NCBI RefSeq assembly: GCF_036347135.1
Contig: NZ_CP108938.1
Span: 9,858,001 to 9,922,000, forward strand
Reading direction: 5' to 3'
Source of the DNA: Streptomyces sp. NBC_00775
GTDB taxonomy: Bacteria; Actinomycetota; Actinomycetes; Streptomycetales; Streptomycetaceae
Length of the DNA: 64,000 nt
Shown here: piece by piece, positions 51,218 to 60,553 of the stretch
Numbering within the stretch: the stretch's first letter is position 1
Layout: every line of letters begins with the position of its first letter
Made by a program: the position numbers and the translations under genes
Notes under the pieces: generated by a model
Database searches by the model: none
What the model was told of the DNA's origin: nothing
What the model saw: only the letters and a program-made list of their open reading frames with translations

Positions 51218-52252
51218 GTGACGGGCCCAACCAGTTCGCGCCGGAACACCCAGTACGGGCTTCTCGCCTCGATAGCCGACGAGGTCGGCGTCTCGCCGGC
51301 GACCGTGTCCAAGGTCGTCCACAGGCGGCGTGACGTGTCCGAGGCGACACGCGCCCGCATCGAGGCGCTGCTGGCCGAACGCGGGTTTGTCCGTACGTGG
51401 GAGGCCGAAGCTCGTCGGCGACGGCAGATCCTTGCGGTGTTCCGGGATCTGGCGGGACCGTACACCCTGGAAGTGGTCCGCGGCATCGTGGAGTCGGCGG
51501 CCGAAATCGGTGTCCACACGACTGTCGGCACGACGACTCGGCGCTCGATCGCACAGTGGTTGGATGAGTGCCAGAAGCTGGACACGCTTGGGGTCGTCAT
51601 CGTCATCTCCACTCTTGTCGAGCGGGACGAGCGCCGGATCCTGGAGCAGCGGATTCCGGTGGTGCTCGTCGATCCCCTGAACGCGCCGTCCGCGGACATC
51701 CCGAGTGTCGGGGTGGCGAACTGGCACGGCGCGACGACCGCTGTCCAGCACCTGATCGACCTCGGGCACCGTCGCATCGGCATGCTGGCGGGCCGGTCGC
51801 ACTCCCTGGCCGGGTCCGCGCGCCTGCACGGCTACCGGGCCGCCCTGACGGAGGCCGGGATCCCTTACGACGCCGCGCTCGTGCGCTCGACGGACTTCGA
51901 CTACGGCGAGGCACTGCGCGCCGCCCGCAGTGTGCTGGAGCGGGACGAGAGACCGACCGCTCTCTTCGCCGCCAGTGACGTCCAGGCGCTCGGCGCAATG
52001 GAGGCCGCCCGGCAACTGGGCATCGCCGTACCGCGTCAGCTGTCGGTGATGTCGTTCGACGACACCCTCGTGGCCGCCATGGCCTCGCCGCCGCTGAGTG
52101 CGGTGAGGCAGCCGTTCAGGGAACTGGGCCAGGAGGCCACGCGTGTCCTGCTGAACCTCGCCGAGGGCCGGCCTCCCGCGACGACGCGCAGGGAGCTCGC
52201 GACGGAACTGGTCGAGCGCATGTCCACGGCGCCGCCCGAAACCGGGAAATAG
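51218..52252 (+). CDS. LacI family regulator, paralogue of 47595
   Basis: This 344-residue protein has LLASIADEVGVSPATVSKVVH as DNA-binding helices and a ligand-binding body alignable with the other LacI from end to end (PYTLEVVRGIV; VLVDPLNAPSADIPS; GRSHSLAGSARLHGYRAAL). Start: GTG 51218, TGAC start context and GGGGAGG about 13 nt upstream. It lies between GH95 and the ABC operon with a palindrome on either side, so it probably represses both. Confidence 0.92.
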   Translation: MTGPTSSRRNTQYGLLASIADEVGVSPATVSKVVHRRRDVSEATRARIEALLAERGFVRTWEAEARRRRQILAVFRDLAGPYTLEVVRGIVESAAEIGVHTTVGTTTRRSIAQWLDECQKLDTLGVVIVISTLVERDERRILEQRIPVVLVDPLNAPSADIPSVGVANWHGATTAVQHLIDLGHRRIGMLAGRSHSLAGSARLHGYRAALTEAGIPYDAALVRSTDFDYGEALRAARSVLERDERPTALFAASDVQALGAMEAARQLGIAVPRQLSVMSFDDTLVAAMASPPLSAVRQPFRELGQEATRVLLNLAEGRPPATTRRELATELVERMSTAPPETGK

Positions 52253-52289
52253 GGACGAACCTGAGCCGGTTTCGCAAGCCCTCGGACTA

Positions 52290-52302
52290 CGAAAGTCTTT
52301 CG
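52290..52302. promoter_or_regulatory. LacI-type operator, copy 2
   Basis: CGAAAG-T-CTTTCG is a perfect 13-bp palindrome, the same element as 51062-51074 apart from its middle base. It lies 220 nt before the sugar-binding protein gene, after the LacI stop at 52252. Confidence 0.65.
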
Positions 52303-52521
52303 GAAGTGATTTCGCTCCGATATTGCCGCGGCCGAATTGCGCCGCTTAACGTGACCGACGCCAGCTCAACCGCAGGAGCAACGGAACCGCAACACTTGCG
52401 CAACAGCGCCTGACGGTCATGGCCATCGACCCAGATCCCTCAGTGCGGGCAGGCCCGGGACGGCCTGCCGGGTGCAGTGCACCCGCGAAGGGGATCCTGC
52501 CGACTCGAAAGGTGTTCAACG

Positions 52522-53805
52522 ATGAACAGTGTGTCACGGAGATGGTTCCTCACCGCTACGGCGGCGACCACGCTGAGCGTCACCGTGGCCGGCTGTGGTT
52601 CGTCCGGCAGCTCCACGTCCTCGCCCACGGGCAACGTCGACTTCTGGACGCTGCAGGACCCGACCAACTCGGTCCAGAAGGCGGCGGTGGGCACCTTCAA
52701 CTCCGCCGGCAAGGGCAAGGTCAGCATGACCGTGATCGCCACGGACGGGTACAAGGACAAGCTGCGGACCGCGATGGGCTCGGCGAAGATGCCCGGGGTG
52801 TTCTTCAGCTGGGGCGGCGGCAGCCTGAACGACTACGTCACGGCCGGGAAGCTGGTCACGCTGGACACGGCCCTGGAGTCGCACTTCCTGCCGTCCGCGC
52901 TGGCCGCGGGCAAGGTCGGCGGCAAGCTGGTCGGCATACCCTGCCGAGGCACCCAGCCGGTGTTCCTCTTCTACAACAAGAAGCTCTTCGCCGACGCCGG
53001 CGTCGAGCCGCCGACGACCTACGCCGAGCTGCAGAACCTGGTCAAGGTCTTCAAGGGCAAGGGGGTCACGCCCTTCGCGCTCGCAGGCAACGCCAGCTCC
53101 TCGTGGACCGAGTTGATGTGGGTCGAGTACCTCGTCGACCGCCTCGCGGGGCCGGAGCTGTTCGACAAGATCCAGGGCGGCGACTGGTCGCAGTGGAAGG
53201 ACCCCGCCATCCTCAAGACCGCGCAGATGATCAAGGAGCTGGTGGACAGCGGCGCGTTCGGCAAGAAGTTCGGATCGGTCAACTACGGCGCCGGAGGCAC
53301 CTCCACGCTGCTCAACAAGGGCAAGGCGGCGATGGTGCTGATGGGCTCGTGGGAGTACGCGACCCAGCTGGCCGAGGCCCCCGACTTCGCGAAGAACGGC
53401 CTGGGATACGTGGCCTTCCCCTCTGTGGAGGGGGGCAAGGGCGATGCCGCCAACGTGGTCGGCAACCCCACGAACTACCTTTCGGTGACCACTTCCGCCG
53501 CCAAGCAGACCGCGACGGACTTCCTGAAGACCACCTACAGCGACAGCTACGTGCAGGGACTGGTCGAGAAGGGAGAGGTGCCGGTCACCTCCAACGCCGC
53601 GCAGTACCTCACCAAGGCGGCCGACCCGGCGTACGCCCAGTTCCAGTACGACCTGGTGCAGAAGGCCCCTTCCTTCACCCAGTCATGGGACCAGGCGCTC
53701 GGCCTCACCCTCGGCACGCCGCTGCTGACCGAGATCCAGAAGCTGTTCAACGGGCAGAGCTCGCCGGAGCAGTTCGTCAGCGCGGTTCTGGCGATCAAGA
53801 AGTAG
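52522..53805 (+). CDS. ABC sugar-binding lipoprotein
   Basis: This 427-residue extracytoplasmic solute receptor opens with a twin-arginine signal (SRRWFLT) and a lipobox ending at Cys25 (TVAGC), so it should be exported folded and lipid-anchored. The rest is a family-1 sugar-binding fold (NVDFWTLQDPTNSVQKA; GIPCRGTQPVFLFYNKKLF; NPTNYLSVTTSA). The ATG at 52522 follows AAAGGTG. It delivers oligosaccharides to the two permeases that follow; the ATPase is probably a shared one encoded elsewhere, as is usual in streptomycetes. Confidence 0.93.
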   Translation: MNSVSRRWFLTATAATTLSVTVAGCGSSGSSTSSPTGNVDFWTLQDPTNSVQKAAVGTFNSAGKGKVSMTVIATDGYKDKLRTAMGSAKMPGVFFSWGGGSLNDYVTAGKLVTLDTALESHFLPSALAAGKVGGKLVGIPCRGTQPVFLFYNKKLFADAGVEPPTTYAELQNLVKVFKGKGVTPFALAGNASSSWTELMWVEYLVDRLAGPELFDKIQGGDWSQWKDPAILKTAQMIKELVDSGAFGKKFGSVNYGAGGTSTLLNKGKAAMVLMGSWEYATQLAEAPDFAKNGLGYVAFPSVEGGKGDAANVVGNPTNYLSVTTSAAKQTATDFLKTTYSDSYVQGLVEKGEVPVTSNAAQYLTKAADPAYAQFQYDLVQKAPSFTQSWDQALGLTLGTPLLTEIQKLFNGQSSPEQFVSAVLAIKK

Positions 53806-53819
53806 GAAGGCGCGTCCAC

Positions 53820-54752
53820 GTGGTCTCCGCAACGACTTCACGGCCCATGCGCAAGCAGCGGGTGCGTGACCGGGCCGCTCCGCCCACCCTGGAGCGGCCC
53901 GGCGTGGCCTGGGCGGTTCCCGGGCTGCTGTTCTTCCTCGTCTTCGCCGTCGCGCCGATGGTGGGCGTGCTCTACCTCTCCTTCACGCACTGGGACGGCC
54001 TGAGCACACCGCAGTTCACCGGCACGGAGAACTGGTCGCGGTTCTTCGGCGACAGTCAGGTCCGGCAGTCCACCCTGGTCACAGGGGCCCTGCTGATCGG
54101 GAACATCGTGGTACAGGCGCCGGTCAGCATCCTGCTGGGCGTCTGGGCGGCCGGTCCCCAGCGCAACCGGGCGGTCCTGTCGGCGCTGTTCTTCCTGCCG
54201 CTGCTGCTGTCCACAGCGGCAACGGCCGTCATGTGGCGCCAGCTGCTGGACCCGAACTTCGGTCTGCCGTCCAAGTTCGAATGGCTCTTCGGCGCCAATC
54301 CGATGGGCACCCAGCAGGGCGCGATCGCCTGCCTGGTCCTCGTGACCACCTGGCAGTTCGTCCCCTTCCACAGCCTGCTTTACCAGGGCGCCGCCCGAGC
54401 CATCCCGCACACGCTCTACCAGGCGGCGGCGATCGACGGCGCGGGGCGGGTCCGGCAGTTCGTCCACATCACTCTGCCGCAGCTGCGCAACACGATGATC
54501 ACTTCGACCATCTTCATGGTCGTCGGCGGTCTCACGGCCTTCGACATCGTCCTGCTGCTGACCAACGGCGGTCCCGGCACCGACACGGCGATCCTGCCGT
54601 TCTCCATGTACCAGACGGCCTTCCGGACATACGACTACGGCTACGCGAGCGCGATCGCCAGCTTCCTGCTGCTGCTCGCCACCGCCGCCTCCGTCCTCCT
54701 CACGAAGCTCAGCGGGTACGACAAGATGACGAGCACGATGGAGGGGCTGTGA
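53820..54752 (+). CDS. ABC sugar permease, subunit 1
   Basis: This 310-residue permease has six membrane helices (from PGVAWAVPGLLFFLVFAVAP) and the ATPase-coupling EAA-like loop YQAAAIDGAGRVRQFVHITLPQL. A GTG at 53820 lies 10 nt after AGGAAGG; an ATG at 53847 is a second option. It follows the binding-protein gene after 14 nt and overlaps the next gene by four nt (GTGA), so the operon is tight. Confidence 0.93.
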   Translation: MVSATTSRPMRKQRVRDRAAPPTLERPGVAWAVPGLLFFLVFAVAPMVGVLYLSFTHWDGLSTPQFTGTENWSRFFGDSQVRQSTLVTGALLIGNIVVQAPVSILLGVWAAGPQRNRAVLSALFFLPLLLSTAATAVMWRQLLDPNFGLPSKFEWLFGANPMGTQQGAIACLVLVTTWQFVPFHSLLYQGAARAIPHTLYQAAAIDGAGRVRQFVHITLPQLRNTMITSTIFMVVGGLTAFDIVLLLTNGGPGTDTAILPFSMYQTAFRTYDYGYASAIASFLLLLATAASVLLTKLSGYDKMTSTMEGL

Positions 54753-55567
54753 GGACGCGCCCGAACTACCTCGCCGGCGCCGCCGCCCTCGTCTGGCTGC
54801 TGATCATCGGCGTTCCGCTGTACGCGCTGGTGAACACGGCGGTACAGCCGCAGACGACGTACACCGACAAGGGTCCCGTCTCGATCCCCGACACCGTGAC
54901 CCTGGACAACTTCCGCACGGTTCTGGACAGCGGCTTCCTGCAGTACATCTGGAACACCGTCGTCGTCGCGGTGGCCACGGTCGCCATCGTGCTGGCGCTC
55001 GCGATCCCGATCAGCTACGCCGTGGTGCGCGGGCGGGGCTGGATGACCAAGGGCGTGTTCCGCCTGTTCCTGCTAGGCCTGGCGATCCCCTCGCAGGCGG
55101 TGATCATCCCGCTCTTCCTGATCATCAACGATCTCGGCTTCTACGACACCCTGTGGGGCATCATCCTGCCCACCGCCGCGTTCGCGCTGCCGGTGAGCGT
55201 GCTGGTCCTCAGCGGTGGGATGCGGGACATCTCCAACGAGCTGTACGAGGCCATGGCACTGGACGGCGCGAGCCCGGCACGGACCCTGCTGACGCTGGTC
55301 GTCCCGATGTCGAAGTCGGCCATCGCGACCACGTGCGTCTTCACGGCCCTGCAGGCGTGGAACGGCTTCCTGTTCCCGCTGATCATGACCCAGTCGAACG
55401 ACAACAAGGTGGTGACGCTGGGCCTGTACAACTTCGTCTCCGAGTACGGGTCGAACGTGCCGGCCCTGCTGGCCGCGGTGCTGATGTCCGCGGTCCCCAT
55501 CCTCGTCGTCTACCTCTTCGCCCGCCGCGCCCTCGTCGCGGGTCTGATGGGAGCCGGCGGCAAGTAA
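54749..55567 (+). CDS. ABC sugar permease, subunit 2
   Basis: This 272-residue inner membrane protein has six helices (LAGAAALVWLLIIGVPLYAL first) and the EAA loop YEAMALDGASPARTLLTLVVPM. It starts at the GTG that overlaps the stop of subunit 1, a usual sign of translational coupling. With subunit 1 it forms the channel for the sugar delivered by the lipoprotein at 52522. Confidence 0.93.
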   Translation: MRTRPNYLAGAAALVWLLIIGVPLYALVNTAVQPQTTYTDKGPVSIPDTVTLDNFRTVLDSGFLQYIWNTVVVAVATVAIVLALAIPISYAVVRGRGWMTKGVFRLFLLGLAIPSQAVIIPLFLIINDLGFYDTLWGIILPTAAFALPVSVLVLSGGMRDISNELYEAMALDGASPARTLLTLVVPMSKSAIATTCVFTALQAWNGFLFPLIMTQSNDNKVVTLGLYNFVSEYGSNVPALLAAVLMSAVPILVVYLFARRALVAGLMGAGGK

Positions 55568-55793
55568 CGGTGCCGCGTCCCGCCGGGTTCGCCGAACCGG
55601 GACGCCACCCCGTTCGGGGCCCGGACGCCGAAAGGCGCCGACTCCTCCGTGCGACGCAGTCCGGCGTGTCTGCCTCCCCATGACCGCCGGACCGGCGTCC
55701 GGGCCCCCTCCCTTCCCGGTCGGCGGTGCCTCCTCGACCTCTTGGACCACTCGCGCGCTCTCGCGCACCCCCCGCAACAGAACGGATGAGACC

Positions 55794-58109
55794 TTGACGA
55801 TCAGCGACGAGCGCCCGACGACCGGGCTGTGGAACGATCCCGCCCTGCCGGCGTCCGTTCGCGCGCGGGCCCTCCTCGACACCATGACCAGGGCCGAGAA
55901 GGTCGCACAGCTCGGCAGCACCTGGCCCGGCCACGACGAGTCCGGCGATGTGGCCCCGATGCAGGACACCTTCCGCGGCGCCGAGAGCTTCGAAGAAGCG
56001 ATCGTCGACGGCCTCGGGCATCTGACCCGGGTGTTCGGTACGGCGCCGGTCGACCCGGAGGCGGGCCGCAAGCGCCTCGCGGAGTTCCAGGAGCGGGTGA
56101 CGGCGGCGAACCGCTTCGGTATCCCGGCCATCGCGCACGAGGAGTGCCTCACCGGTTTCACCGCCTGGCAGGCCACGGTCTATCCCACACCGCTCGCCTG
56201 GGCGGCCACCTTCAACCCCGCCCTCGTCCACCGTATGGCCGCGGCCATCGGCTCGGACATGGCTGCCGTCGGCATCCACCAGGGACTGTCACCCGTCGTG
56301 GACGTCGTACGCGACTACCGCTGGGGCCGGGTGGAGGAGACCCTCGGCGAGGACCCCTACCTCGTTTCGGAACTCGGCCTGTCCTACGTGCAGGGGCTGC
56401 AGTCGGCCGGCGTCGTCGCCACGCTGAAGCACTTCGCCGGCTACTCCGCCTCCAGGGCCGCCCGCAACCACGCCCCCGCCGCCGTCGGTCCCCGTGAACT
56501 CGCCGACCTGATCCTCGTGCCGTTCGAGAAGGCCGTGGTGAAGGGCCGGGTCGGCTCGGTCATGAACGCCTACAACGACATAGACGGCGTGCCCTGCGGC
56601 GCCAGCGAGGAACTCCTGACCCGGCTGCTGCGCGAGAGCTGGGGATTCGAGGGCACGGTGGTGTCCGACTACTGGGCGATCGCGTTCCTCGCCTCCCTGC
56701 ACCACGTGGCGGCCGACATCCCTGGCGCGGCACATGCCGCGCTCCGGGCCGGAATCGACGTCGAACTGCCCCACACCACCGCATACGGGCAGCCGCTCCT
56801 GGACGACGGCATATCGGCGGATTTCATCGACCGCGCCGTACTGCGGGTCCTGACCCAGAAGGCCGAACTCGGCCTGCTCGATCCCGACTGGAAGCCCGGG
56901 CAGTACACCGCTCCCGCGGACTTCGACTCGGCCCGAAACCGCTCCGTCGCCCGCGAGTTGGCGGAGGAGTCCGTCGTCCTGCTCGACAACTCCTCGGACC
57001 TGCTGCCGCTCGCCGGAGCACGCTCCGTCGCCGTCATCGGTCCCGCGGCCGACGACGTCCGGTGCCTGTTCGGCTGCTACTCGTTCCCCAACCACGTACT
57101 GCCCCACCACCCCGACACCCCCCTGGGCGTCGAGGCGCCCACGGTGCTCGACGCCTTCCGGCGCGAGTTCCCCGACGCCGAGGTCCGCCACGAGACCGGT
57201 TGCCAGGTCATTGGGGACGACCGCAGTGGCATCGCCGCCGCGGTGGCTGCGGCCGCCGCGGCCGACGTGACGGTCCTCGTCGTCGGTGACCGCTCCGGGA
57301 TGTTCGGACACGGTTCCTCCGGCGAGGGCTGCGACGTCAGTGTGCTGACACTCCCGGGAGTCCAGGACGAACTGGTGGAGGCCGTCCTCGACGCGGCGAA
57401 CCAAGCCGTCCTCGTCGTCCTCTCGGGCCGTCCGTACGCCATCGGTCGGCACGCCCGGCGGGCGGGCGCCACTGTCCAGGCATTCTTCCCCGGCGAGGAA
57501 GGGGCGGCGGCGATCGCCGGTGTCCTCTCGGGCCGGATCAACCCCTCCGGGCGCCTTCCGGTCCAGATCCCGGGCGACGAGGCGGGCCAGCCGGGCACCT
57601 ACCTGGCGCCTCCGCTCGCCCTCAAGAGCGATGGTGTGAGCAACATCGACCCCACACCCGCGTTCCCGTTCGGGCACGGTCTGTCGTACACGGCCTTCGA
57701 GATCGAGAGCGCGTCCGTCGACGAAGCCGTAGTGTCCGTCGACGCGACGATCACGTTGCGGGCCAGGGTCTCCAACACCGGTGAGCGCGCGGGCACTTTC
57801 GTCCCCCAGCTCTACCTCACCGACCCGGTCGCCTCGGTCACCCGCCCGGTCCGCCAACTCATCGCGTTCACCCGCGTCGACCTCGCCGCCGGTGAGACCC
57901 GTGTCGTCGAGTTCGAGGTCCACACGGACATGGCCGGCTTCACCGGGAGAGACCTTCGCCGACGCGTCGAACCCGGTGACCTCACGCTCACCGTCGCCCG
58001 GTCGGCGGGCGACCGCGGCATTCCCGTCCAGGTGACTCTGCAGGGAGACGAGCGCATCGTCGACCGCACCCGCACCATGACCACGCCCGTCAGGGTGCTC
58101 CCGGGCTGA
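55794..58109 (+). CDS. GH3 family beta-glycosidase
   Basis: This 771-residue protein has a GH3 TIM-barrel (AEKVAQLGSTWPGHDESGD; KHFAGYSASRAARNHA), the nucleophile Asp292 in GTVVSDYWAI, the alpha/beta sandwich (ESVVLLDNSSDLLPLAG; SGEGCDVSVLTLPGVQ) and a C-terminal fibronectin-like domain (GERAGTFVPQLYLTDP). No signal peptide, so it works in the cytoplasm, most likely as a beta-glucosidase or beta-xylosidase. The TTG at 55794 is favoured by family length; an ATG at 55680 is possible. It lies 226 nt after the permease. Confidence 0.92.
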   Translation: MTISDERPTTGLWNDPALPASVRARALLDTMTRAEKVAQLGSTWPGHDESGDVAPMQDTFRGAESFEEAIVDGLGHLTRVFGTAPVDPEAGRKRLAEFQERVTAANRFGIPAIAHEECLTGFTAWQATVYPTPLAWAATFNPALVHRMAAAIGSDMAAVGIHQGLSPVVDVVRDYRWGRVEETLGEDPYLVSELGLSYVQGLQSAGVVATLKHFAGYSASRAARNHAPAAVGPRELADLILVPFEKAVVKGRVGSVMNAYNDIDGVPCGASEELLTRLLRESWGFEGTVVSDYWAIAFLASLHHVAADIPGAAHAALRAGIDVELPHTTAYGQPLLDDGISADFIDRAVLRVLTQKAELGLLDPDWKPGQYTAPADFDSARNRSVARELAEESVVLLDNSSDLLPLAGARSVAVIGPAADDVRCLFGCYSFPNHVLPHHPDTPLGVEAPTVLDAFRREFPDAEVRHETGCQVIGDDRSGIAAAVAAAAAADVTVLVVGDRSGMFGHGSSGEGCDVSVLTLPGVQDELVEAVLDAANQAVLVVLSGRPYAIGRHARRAGATVQAFFPGEEGAAAIAGVLSGRINPSGRLPVQIPGDEAGQPGTYLAPPLALKSDGVSNIDPTPAFPFGHGLSYTAFEIESASVDEAVVSVDATITLRARVSNTGERAGTFVPQLYLTDPVASVTRPVRQLIAFTRVDLAAGETRVVEFEVHTDMAGFTGRDLRRRVEPGDLTLTVARSAGDRGIPVQVTLQGDERIVDRTRTMTTPVRVLPG

Positions 58110-58129
58110 CCTTGGGTACTCCGCCGGCC

Positions 58130-58164
58130 AGGAGGCTCCCCGTGTCAGGTGCGGGGAGCCTCCT
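58130..58164. terminator. 12-bp terminator hairpin of the sugar locus
   Basis: AGGAGGCTCCCC (58130-58141) pairs perfectly with GGGGAGCCTCCT (58153-58164) and TTTG follows. Twenty nt after the GH3 stop, it ends the sugar operon. Confidence 0.85.
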
Positions 58165-58249
58165 TTGCATGCCATCTTCAGCGGCTCACAACGGGCTGCG
58201 GGAATGCACGTGAGCCGATCTGGCGAGAGCCGCCAAGGGGCGCGTCATT

Positions 58250-58390
58250 GGTATTGCGGCTGACCGCACACTGGCGTCTGGCGCGGGACTACGAGACCAG
58301 CCCCGCTCACTCGGAGACCATGATCCGCTGGGTGATGATCGGCATCATGCTTGGGCGACTCACTCGCAATGGACCAGCTGTCCGCCCAGG
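58250..58390 (+). pseudogene. IS5-type transposase, C-terminal remnant
   Basis: The blocks LTAHWRLARDYETSPAHSE and TMIRWVMIGIMLGRLTR are the well-known C-terminus of IS5-family (DDE) transposases, starting at about 58255. No catalytic DDE part and no end repeats remain. The following 245 nt (58391-58634) show no gene. It marks the border between the sugar locus and the next region. Confidence 0.75.
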
Positions 58391-58634
58391 CCCCCGACCT
58401 CTCACGCAGGTTCTGCTGGATGACCGGACTGTCCGCTGCCGGTGCATCCCTCATTCCTCCTCATCACCAAGGAGCGTGGTCTGCGGCGCGAGCAGGTCCG
58501 CCCGACATAGCCAGTTGGCGAACCGGGATCGAGCAGGGACTGGTCTGGACGGTTCCCATGGCCAACCGGGACTGCACCGACCCCTGTCAGCGAGTGCCCG
58601 GCCGCCAGGGAGGCCCGGTCGATCCATGCCGACG

Positions 58635-59140
58635 TCAAAGGCCCTTCAGGACACGATCAAGTGCGGACCGGCCTACGGGCCCCAGTTCGGCTTCCCGCCG
58701 GCCAGGCCATGGTCCCCGTTCTGGCCCATCAACATCAGGAACAGGCTCTTCATCGCGGCCAGTCCGCGCGCCCGTCGCACCGCTGCCTCGTCCGCCTGCG
58801 CGTAGCTGTCGAAAAACCGTGAGGCGCCACCCGCAGGGAGCAGCAGCCAGGCGGCCGCGAGATTCCACGCCGGGTCGCCGGCGAAGAGTGCGCCGAAGCC
58901 GACGACACCTGCCAATGTTCCGTCCGCGACGACGACGTTCGCGGGATGCAGGTCGCCGTGCACCCACACCGGTGGGCCCTCCCACCCTGGGGCCACCACC
59001 GCTTCTCCCCAGACTTCACGGATCTCGGCGGCGAGGTCGGTAGGGGCGGCCTGGAAGAAGTGCTCGAAGCCGTCCGTGCAGTGCTTGGGGTGAGCGCCGA
59101 AGTCCGAAGAGGTCGGTGCGTCGGCAGGCGCCTCCACGTG
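58635..59140 (-). pseudogene. decayed aminoglycoside phosphotransferase-like kinase
   Basis: The C-terminal half is readable: EGPPVWVHGDLHPANVVVAD as catalytic loop, LFAGDPAWNLAAAWLLLPAG and AMKSLFLMLMGQNGDHG. The metal-binding motif reads GVVGFGALF where DFG is expected (Asp to Gly). The last block (GPVGRSALDRVLKGL, stop at 58635) is in another frame, and the N-lobe is missing. It differs from the intact kinase at 26417. Confidence 0.75.
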
Positions 59141-59290
59141 CAGCGGGGAACGGCATCCGATCGAACAGCGCTATTGCGGCATCGGTCGAACCGTAAGGGA
59201 CGACGAAGAACTCGACTCCTTCAGGCTTTCCGGACTCGGAGGACCACCACCAGAGACCATGCGAAGAAGCCTGGGTAAGAGAGGCGCCCA
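59141..59290 (-). pseudogene. unrecognised remnant joined to the kinase relic
   Basis: Minus-strand reading gives SSHGLWWWSSESGKPEGVEF and FVVPYGSTDAAIALFDRMP, natural-looking protein sequence that stops near 59143 without a family I recognise and without a start. It probably belonged to another gene and was fused to the kinase relic by a deletion. Confidence 0.3.
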
Positions 59291-59416
59291 CGCGCGCTCG
59301 CCCGCCGCTGCAGGCCGGCGACTTCGTGATGTCGGCGGCCCCTCCATGGCCGTCCAGATAGCCGTCCAGCACATTTGGGCCACCAATAATTGCAGTCCTC
59401 CGTGATACTGCATCTG

Positions 59417-59860
59417 ATGGACGCCATGGAGCAATATGCCTCGCCGCCAGACGACACGGTGCCGCCGATGGAGCGTTCACATTGGGTGGCGTTCGCCGGA
59501 ATCCTGCTGTTGGTCAGTGCTCTGTTCAACCTCCTCAATGGGTTCGTGGCGATCTTCAATCATGGGTACTACTCGACCGTCTATTCCCAGGGCGACCGGC
59601 TGCTCATCCTCAACTACACGGCTTGGGGCTGGATCTGGGTGGTCATCGGCATCGTGATGGCGCTGGCCGCCCTCGGAGTGCTGGTGGGCTCCAGAGGCGC
59701 GCGTCGGACGGGTATCTGTCTGGCGGCGCTGTGTCTGGTCGGCCAGATGATCTTCCTGCCGGTCTACCCCTTCTGGTCCGTGATCGTGATGCTCCTGTCG
59801 GTGCTGGTCATCTATGGCCTGCTTGCCGAGCCACGCCACGTACACGGAGCACGCGTGTGA
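59417..59860 (+). CDS. small membrane protein, four helices
   Basis: This 147-residue protein starts with a short polar N-terminus (ATG at 59417 or 59426) and has four hydrophobic segments: AFAGILLLVSALFNLLNGFVAIF, WIWVVIGIVMALAALGVLVG, ICLAALCLVGQMIFLPVY and SVIVMLLSVLVIYGLLA. The pattern matches a widespread actinomycete membrane family of unknown function (DUF7144-like, from memory). No partner gene is close; the 693-nt stretch after it (59861-60553) shows no gene, promoter pair or RNA. Confidence 0.8.
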   Translation: MDAMEQYASPPDDTVPPMERSHWVAFAGILLLVSALFNLLNGFVAIFNHGYYSTVYSQGDRLLILNYTAWGWIWVVIGIVMALAALGVLVGSRGARRTGICLAALCLVGQMIFLPVYPFWSVIVMLLSVLVIYGLLAEPRHVHGARV

Positions 59861-60553
59861 CGATCGCTCGGTGGGCGTGGGTCGTCTGCCGATTCGAAGC
59901 CGTCTCGTCCGCGGTTCGAGTCCGGGGTGTGTTCGCGAGCAGCCACTGCCACGCCGGGACCAACCGGACTCGACCGAGACGCTGTACGGTCGTCCACTCA
60001 CCGAGGACTTCGCCTTGCACTGCGCGCACCTTCACTTCGCCCGACCCTGCCGACAGGCGAGCCTCGGCACGGACATGCCGTGATGCCGAATCAGGCGCCG
60101 GCCACCATGATCGGTCTTGAGGGTGCGCGCGTGGGCTGGAACCGACTCTGCGCTGTGTGTGCCCCGGTCGTCCCTGTAGCAGGCACCACCCCGGGGCGGA
60201 CCACGTATCAGTGTTACGGCCGGGAGGCGAGCGATGCGGCAGGAGATAGCCACTGCTCCGAACCCGGCAGCGCGCGCCGCTCCCGAAGGGCGAGCGGCCC
60301 GGTGGCAGGAGTGCTCGTCGATGCCCTTCTCGGCCCTGCCAAGCAGAGTACGCACCCGAGGAGGATTGACCCGGCCTCATGCGGATTTCGGCGGACCGGC
60401 CCGCCCACCGGATTCTGGAACTCGCGGAGATCCCTCTCGGCGCCGTAAATCCTCATCGCTGTTCCGAGGCGTCACGGTGATCGCGGCCGGCTGCCCCAGC
60501 TCCGGAACCACAGCTCAATCCCGCTGTGTCACGCGCATGTCGGAGGTCTCGGC
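59861..60553. other. gene-free stretch
   Basis: No reading frame here has a ribosome site, family motif or good codon pattern on either strand. A T-loop-like GGTTCGAGTCC at about 59907 was checked and does not fold into a tRNA. Only the ribosome site of the CLC gene (GGAGG at 60542) could be assigned. Confidence 0.5.

Noticed and set aside
58149..58805. Plus-strand 218-codon frame as one gene
   Set aside because: Only the segment at 58250-58390 has transposase sequence; the rest has no protein-like features.
59890..59930. T-loop-like GGTTCGAGTCC suggesting a tRNA
   Set aside because: The 5-bp T stem has a mismatch, and no acceptor or anticodon stem pairs on either strand.
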